A stretch of 34,308 nucleotides of DNA, taken from NCBI GenBank assembly GCA_029213265.1, contig JARGNG010000046.1, forward strand, positions 1 to 34,308. Direction: 5' to 3'. Under the pieces are notes generated by a model. The model saw nothing but the letters and a program-made list of their open reading frames with translations, did no database searches and was not told where the DNA came from. Below are positions 31,301 through 34,308 of the stretch, piece after piece (the stretch's first letter is position 1; each line of letters begins with the position of its first letter). The translations under genes and the position numbers were made by a program. This DNA comes from Verrucomicrobiales bacterium. GTDB lineage: Bacteria; Verrucomicrobiota; Verrucomicrobiia; Verrucomicrobiales; DEV007.

Positions 31301-32525
31301 GGAGGAAGTAAGCTGGGAGGGAGAGCTTTCGCCCTCCAACGAATTCACCCTGGAGACACCGGAAAATGCGGGTTGGACGGAACGCTGGCGGCTCATCGCA
31401 TCCTCGGTCTGGAATGTCTCCTTCGACGGTCTTTCGCCGGTCTTTGTGAATTTTGAAGATCAACTGGTCCCGCTCTGGCAACCCTGGCCGGGAGAAAAAG
31501 CGACCGTATTGGTTTCCCGGCCGGAGGCGGTACAGGGGGCTGCTGTAACGATCGATTCGGCGAAACACTCGCTCCGTCCCGGGAAACGTCAGCGTTCTTC
31601 GGAGCTTGAGTTATCCGTGCGAACCAGCCTCGGTGAAGACTTTTCCATCCAGCTGCCCGGCGGAAGCGAAGTGAGCGCTCTCCTTCACGACGACAAAGCC
31701 ATTCCGATTCGAAAGGAGGGAGACGCCGTCGTCGTACCCCTGCGCCCCGGACCGCAGAAAATCAAGGTGGAGTGGCGCGATACCGAAGCCACCGATGGAA
31801 CCCCCCTTTCCGGATGGACTCGAGTCGACGGAGTGACCCTGCCGGTCGAGGTGGCAAACCTCACCACCCTGATTCGTCCTTCGCGCGACCGATGGATCAT
31901 CCTCACCGATGGCCCCCTGCGCGGGCCGGCCGTGCGATTCTGGGCCGTGCTCGCTTTTGCGCTTGTAGCGGCGGTTGTCCTCTCCCGTGTTCCGAATTCC
32001 CCCTTGAATATCTTCTCCTGGATTCTCCTGATGCTCGGACTCACGCAGATCTGGGTTTCCTGCTCGCTGATCATCATCGCGTGGCTGTTCCTCCTGCTTT
32101 GGCCGGATCAGAAACTCTGGAAAAAGATTTCGCCGTGGAAATACAATGTCCTCCAGGTTGGCCTGATCGGATTGACCATCCTCGTCATCGTGTTCTTCGT
32201 CCGCATCGCATCCGTGGGATTGCTGGGCGATCCCGAAATGTATATCGCCGGAGTGGGTTCCAGCGAGAACTATCTGAACTGGTTTTCCGCCCGCACTCCG
32301 GCGGAGTTGCCTGAGCCCGGCTACTGGTCCATTTCCATCTGGTGGTTCCGGCTTGCGATGTTGCTGTGGGCTCTCTGGTTAGCCTACTCGCTGGTAAAAT
32401 GGCTGCAGCGGGGCTGGCAGAATTCCGCGAAACGGGGGCACTTTCGATCCCTACCGAAAAGGAAGACCAAAACGATTGCGAAGCGGGAAAGCCCGCCTGA
32501 ATTGCCGGGAGAAGTGAGCGAATAG
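28398..32525 (+). CDS. Giant two-part membrane protein of unknown function
   Basis: 1375 residues, no family recognised. A signal peptide (1-20) leads into a ~460-residue extracytoplasmic region rich in beta-type sequence and Trp. Hydrophobic segments follow near 488-577 and again near 680-698. A second signal-peptide-like segment sits at ~714-737 ('GAVAAMLVAGALVTGLPQNVAAQ') after a Lys/Arg-rich loop. Another ~430-residue beta-rich region follows, then about five hydrophobic segments between ~1175 and 1340, and a basic C-terminal tail. This looks like two similar modules joined end to end. Immediately downstream lies the tail of an RND metal-efflux pump, which suggests an origin in, or partnership with, an efflux locus. 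Antisense ORFs within it are shadows. Confidence 0.85.
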   Translation: MALFRIFLLLATFTAYPSFSQEETSPRTPLRYLGPDGEMGDTAIPGALSDWIDWTLKGTPSPETPRVHSDGGARLPLWVSAMQLDARDDGAGFSLVATSFRDQWLLLPGGDRQWPSEVKIGDQPVPVVARNGKPAIRVAAGGQSVTGNFVWAELPQRINLPPSIGLLDLRVNGEGKPTPSWDADGTLWLQREASAEQVDEDFLSIKVHSLLEDGIPLWFETRIELIVAGKSREEALGSVLPQDWQLAKIESPIPVAIDEKGFLKAQLRAGRWSIVLRAFQTSDTTRVSFAPDATPAVADQAVAYRAQPDFRQAEITGLPQIDVAQTQVPETWRSLPVYRWETNAPFELIERIRGPGERGAAPLSIQRSLWLDDDGKNLTYQDRLSGQLRNIRRLDAAGAHELGSVTVNGEPQLITHNPDGGAPGFEVRSPNLSAVATGRITMQESLHATGWDSNAENLRATLQLSPGYRLFALFGADYTNGDWLTSWTLLDLFLLLLFTLAVFRLRGFGGALLALIAFGLAYHEPGAPRIAWLLLLIPVALIEVVPENRWRKWVQVMKWGAAAILLFSLASFVAFQIQGIIFPQLERKAAFSGVAAPRTMALPAQIVQEAANRTSSVSKVKSGKPSSYQKENLKADPKAVIQTGPGVPMWTWRTVEFGFDGPVSASQTVRPVLIPPWMSRLIGLVRVLALVALAALLFCRRRKKTTKQEPTGPAPSAKGAVAAMLVAGALVTGLPQNVAAQFPEAELLTQLRERLTETPPEFPGAVEIANASMVIDGTAVSLELEYHAVARAAAPVPFPLESMEPKSATFASGKMATVLREKGKLWVLLPEPGIHSLRLEGVLRAGNDWEWGFELKPRRIEVEATGWTVSGIRPDQSAEDQVLFARAREAGEQSASANYDNPRTHHAILVERQIELGLVWRVRTTVSRLSPKGRAVALQIPLLKGEKVVSAGRNVQSGSIEVRLGPSTEEVSWEGELSPSNEFTLETPENAGWTERWRLIASSVWNVSFDGLSPVFVNFEDQLVPLWQPWPGEKATVLVSRPEAVQGAAVTIDSAKHSLRPGKRQRSSELELSVRTSLGEDFSIQLPGGSEVSALLHDDKAIPIRKEGDAVVVPLRPGPQKIKVEWRDTEATDGTPLSGWTRVDGVTLPVEVANLTTLIRPSRDRWIILTDGPLRGPAVRFWAVLAFALVAAVVLSRVPNSPLNIFSWILLMLGLTQIWVSCSLIIIAWLFLLLWPDQKLWKKISPWKYNVLQVGLIGLTILVIVFFVRIASVGLLGDPEMYIAGVGSSENYLNWFSARTPAELPEPGYWSISIWWFRLAMLLWALWLAYSLVKWLQRGWQNSAKRGHFRSLPKRKTKTIAKRESPPELPGEVSE

Positions 32526-32530
32526 GCACA

Positions 32531-32692
32531 TATCGCCCTCTCCTTGCAACCGGGCCCGGTTCCGAAATTCAAAAGCCTCTTGCCACGGTAGTGGTCGGGG
32601 GAACCATTTCTTCCACCCTGCTCACCCTCCTCCTCCTTCCCGCTGCCTACCGGGCAGTCGAGAGACGGGTCAATCTGCGAGCGAAGGACTGA
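32531..32692 (+). pseudogene. Remnant of a heavy-metal efflux RND transporter (CzcA/CusA family), C-terminus only
   Basis: Read in the frame of TAT at 32531, the translation runs 'LLATGPGSEIQKPLATVVVGG' in effect (positions 32540-32602), then 'TISSTLLTLLLLPAAYRAV' and a TGA stop at 32690-32692. This is the last transmembrane helix and tail of CzcA/CusA pumps, whose consensus here is G-x-G-A-E-V-Q-R-P-L-A-T-V-V-x-G-G-x-x-S-S-T-L-L-T-L-x-x-L-P-x-x-Y. Only about 50 codons of roughly 1040 remain, without a start codon. The similarity begins 6-20 nt after the stop codon of the giant membrane protein gene, so a deletion or replacement breakpoint lies there. Confidence 0.85.
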
Positions 32693-32725
32693 AACCAGAT
32701 CAAATCGTCTCAGGCCGGGCATAAG

Positions 32726-33781
32726 TTAGCGTTCCACAAATGATTTCAAGCGACGGTGCATTGTCTCCAGCTCCGAATGAAGATGAGCAAAACGAGTATC
32801 CACTAACCATTCGCGAACCAGCTCGAGCGAAGCGCTGTCTTTTGCACTCAGGTCAACGCCATCGACGCCCGTTGTCTGCGTAAGGAGGTTATTGGAAACA
32901 TGGTAGTTGGCATTGGGAAAGACATTTGCGAAGCTGGATAATTCGTCCCCCGTTCGTTGATCCGAGAGAAGATACGTTTCCAATGCTTCACGTTGAACCG
33001 GATTCCGCACATCGGCGCGAGCCATCAGGTTCGAGATCATCGGCCCAACTTCGGAATACTGCTCTGCTGAACGGGCTAGCAGTGACAGCATCTCCTCGGG
33101 ACTTCCCTGCACCAACCTGTCTAGAGTAAGGAAAGAGGCATGACGCACCGCCCGTTGATCCACGTCCTCACACAGCTCCAAAAGTTCCGGCGACAGCGCC
33201 GTGTGATTCGTGTGAACGATCACATCAAAGGCATTCAAGCATCCCGCCGACGGATTGGATCGCCACGTACGGTTCCGCAACAAGACCGCCGCTTTCTCCT
33301 GCAACCAGGCAGTCTCACTTTCCCCTGTCTCGATCTTTGCCACATTTCGCAGGGCCACCGCCCATTCGTCGGGAGACTGACTCTCCTCGACCAGCTTCCG
33401 TGATTTCATTGCCGCCGTCTCCGGATCAATGAGAAAAAGAACGTCGAGAAGAAAAACACGAAAGCTCGGCCAGGTTTCGAGATGTTGCCCCAATCCGATC
33501 GTGAGATCGTTCCCGGTCTGAAAATCCTCCCCCTTGTCCAACTCCTGCAGGATCCACGCTTTCGCCTCAGCCGGATCCATCTCCAAAAGCAAAAATCTCC
33601 TCTCCGCCAGAGACAGTTCACGAACTGCCGAGGAAGCTTCCGATCGCTCCGTATTAACGACAGAGGCAATCCCTTCGCCCTGAGGCACTCCCCCGGATGT
33701 TTGCGAACGGGTAGAAACCCACACGATTACGGCAACACCCACTAACGACAAAACGATGAATAGACGGAGATATTTTTTCAT
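32726..33781 (-). CDS. Membrane-anchored protein of unknown function, alpha-helical
   Basis: 351 residues from ATG 33781 (ATGs at 33787 and 33805 are alternatives). One N-terminal transmembrane segment ('LRLFIVLSLVGVAVIVWVS', residues ~5-23) is followed by a predominantly helical region with many Leu/Glu-rich stretches ('ALRNVAKIETGESETAWLQEKAAVLL', 'ALSPELLELCEDVDQRAVRHA'). This is reminiscent of HEAT-like repeats but without a clear consensus. Probably anchored in the inner membrane with the bulk in the periplasm. No family recognised. Confidence 0.75.
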   Translation of the reverse strand: MKKYLRLFIVLSLVGVAVIVWVSTRSQTSGGVPQGEGIASVVNTERSEASSAVRELSLAERRFLLLEMDPAEAKAWILQELDKGEDFQTGNDLTIGLGQHLETWPSFRVFLLDVLFLIDPETAAMKSRKLVEESQSPDEWAVALRNVAKIETGESETAWLQEKAAVLLRNRTWRSNPSAGCLNAFDVIVHTNHTALSPELLELCEDVDQRAVRHASFLTLDRLVQGSPEEMLSLLARSAEQYSEVGPMISNLMARADVRNPVQREALETYLLSDQRTGDELSSFANVFPNANYHVSNNLLTQTTGVDGVDLSAKDSASLELVREWLVDTRFAHLHSELETMHRRLKSFVER

Positions 33782-33870
33782 TGCCATTGACTGGACCACG
33801 AGCACTTGGAATGTCGGAATCAGGTTAGATGAAATAGCGCCCGTTCATTTTCAGTATCCTTCATCCTTTC

Positions 33871-34308
33871 TCATTTCCCCTTACCAGAAAGTGGCAGGCT
33901 CTTCAATCCGGCGCTGCTGGACACAATCATCTTCGCCTTCCGGCTCCCCTTCTTGCGGGGACGGAACGCTACCCGGAAGCTGGTCCCATCTCCCGGGTTG
34001 AGCTCACTCGCTCCCGGGCGTGTTACGAGGAAATCCTTCGCACCACGCCCCTTCCCTCGGACCGATAGCCCCGATAGCATTCGCTCCCCTGTGTTGGTGA
34101 TTCGGATTGTCTGCGGGCGACTCCGCCTCTTCACTCTCGTCACCGGAAACTTCTTCAATCGCGATAGCGTCAACGCCGCCGGTTCATACACATCCATGGC
34201 AAAAGGAAGACTCCACTCCACCGTGCTCCCCACCATCTTCCGGATCTCCGCGCCTTGGTTGAGCCTCGAAAATCTGGTCCGTCTTGAATGATAGTCTGGG
34301 ACCTTATA
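33871..34308 (-). CDS. C-terminal part of a choice-of-anchor D / ASPM-SPD-2-Hydin-like domain protein (partial)
   Basis: The frame is open to the window edge (at least 145 residues), so the start is outside. A beta-sandwich pattern is visible: 'RRSRPQTIRITNTGERMLSGLSVRG', 'ELNPGDGTSFRVAFRPRKKGSRKAKMIV' and 'LKSLPLSGKG', which is the I-x-N-x-G ... V-x-F-x-P repeat of extracellular ASH-type domains. It ends in a basic G-K-G-K. The same style of C-terminal domain and basic tail is seen in the trypsin at 6922-8106. It is probably a secreted or surface protein. Confidence 0.7.
   Translation of the reverse strand, partial: YKVPDYHSRRTRFSRLNQGAEIRKMVGSTVEWSLPFAMDVYEPAALTLSRLKKFPVTRVKRRSRPQTIRITNTGERMLSGLSVRGKGRGAKDFLVTRPGASELNPGDGTSFRVAFRPRKKGSRKAKMIVSSSAGLKSLPLSGKGK

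Noticed and set aside
28635..31568. Two long minus-strand frames (443 and 489 codons) within the giant membrane protein gene
   Set aside because: No signal peptide, motif or hydrophobic pattern; composition is that of antisense shadow, while the plus strand shows coherent membrane topology.

Overview
The window reads as chromosomal DNA from a Gram-negative, diderm bacterium, most likely of the Verrucomicrobiota. This is inferred from family recognition only, with no database search. The pointers are a type IV pilus-type secretin of the kind described in Akkermansia (Amuc_1098 family), an ECF sigma factor followed by a short single-membrane-span protein with a 'YETPGEEYFE' type N-terminus, an LpxH-like lipid A enzyme (hence an outer membrane), and the general scarcity of Shine-Dalgarno sequences. 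Coding density is high and most genes are housekeeping or cell-envelope genes. There is no prophage, insertion sequence or CRISPR array.

Layout. 1-2000: the tail of a phospholipid-methyltransferase-like protein, a secreted sugar-isomerase-like TIM barrel (-) and a divergent metallo-beta-lactamase-fold hydrolase (+). 2078-4734 (+): a probable operon of a secreted thioredoxin-like protein, an ECF sigma factor, a single-span putative anti-sigma factor and an HtrA-like protein whose protease site is degenerate. 4763-6719 (-): a degenerate membrane class III cyclase followed 16 bp later by recR. 6922-8106 (+): a complete secreted trypsin. 8207-11050 (-): a polysaccharide pyruvyl transferase-like protein and two secreted proteins, one with a papain/NlpC-like Cys-His arrangement. 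11166-12211 (+): the rplM-rpsI ribosomal operon with a -35/-10 promoter, a structured leader and a perfect 13-bp terminator stem. 12389-15163 (-): phoU, an LpxH-like phosphoesterase and a GT4 glycosyltransferase, the last two overlapping by ATGA. 15164-15889: a 726-bp gap with hairpins and an orphan promoter-like site.

15890-20199 (-): a GntP-type permease, then korB and korA of a 2-oxoacid:ferredoxin oxidoreductase. 20359-26074 (-): the pilus secretin and a large secreted beta-propeller/M28 peptidase/PDZ protein. 26138-27614 (+): gluQ, a Rieske ferredoxin-like protein and tRNA-Ser(GCU). The tRNA is followed by 2.3 tandem copies of a 145-bp unit that begins with the tRNA's own 3' end. 28007-32692: a small lipoprotein (-), a 1375-residue two-part membrane protein (+) and, directly after it, the orphaned last ~50 codons of a heavy-metal RND efflux pump. 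32726-34308 (-): a membrane-anchored unknown and the C-terminus of a choice-of-anchor-type protein running off the window.

The most unusual items are the tRNA-Ser tandem repeat, which resembles the E. coli tyrT/rtT arrangement; the two-part giant membrane protein next to an RND remnant; three instances of degenerate or orphaned proteins (HtrA-like, cyclase, RND tail); and the rplM leader hairpin.
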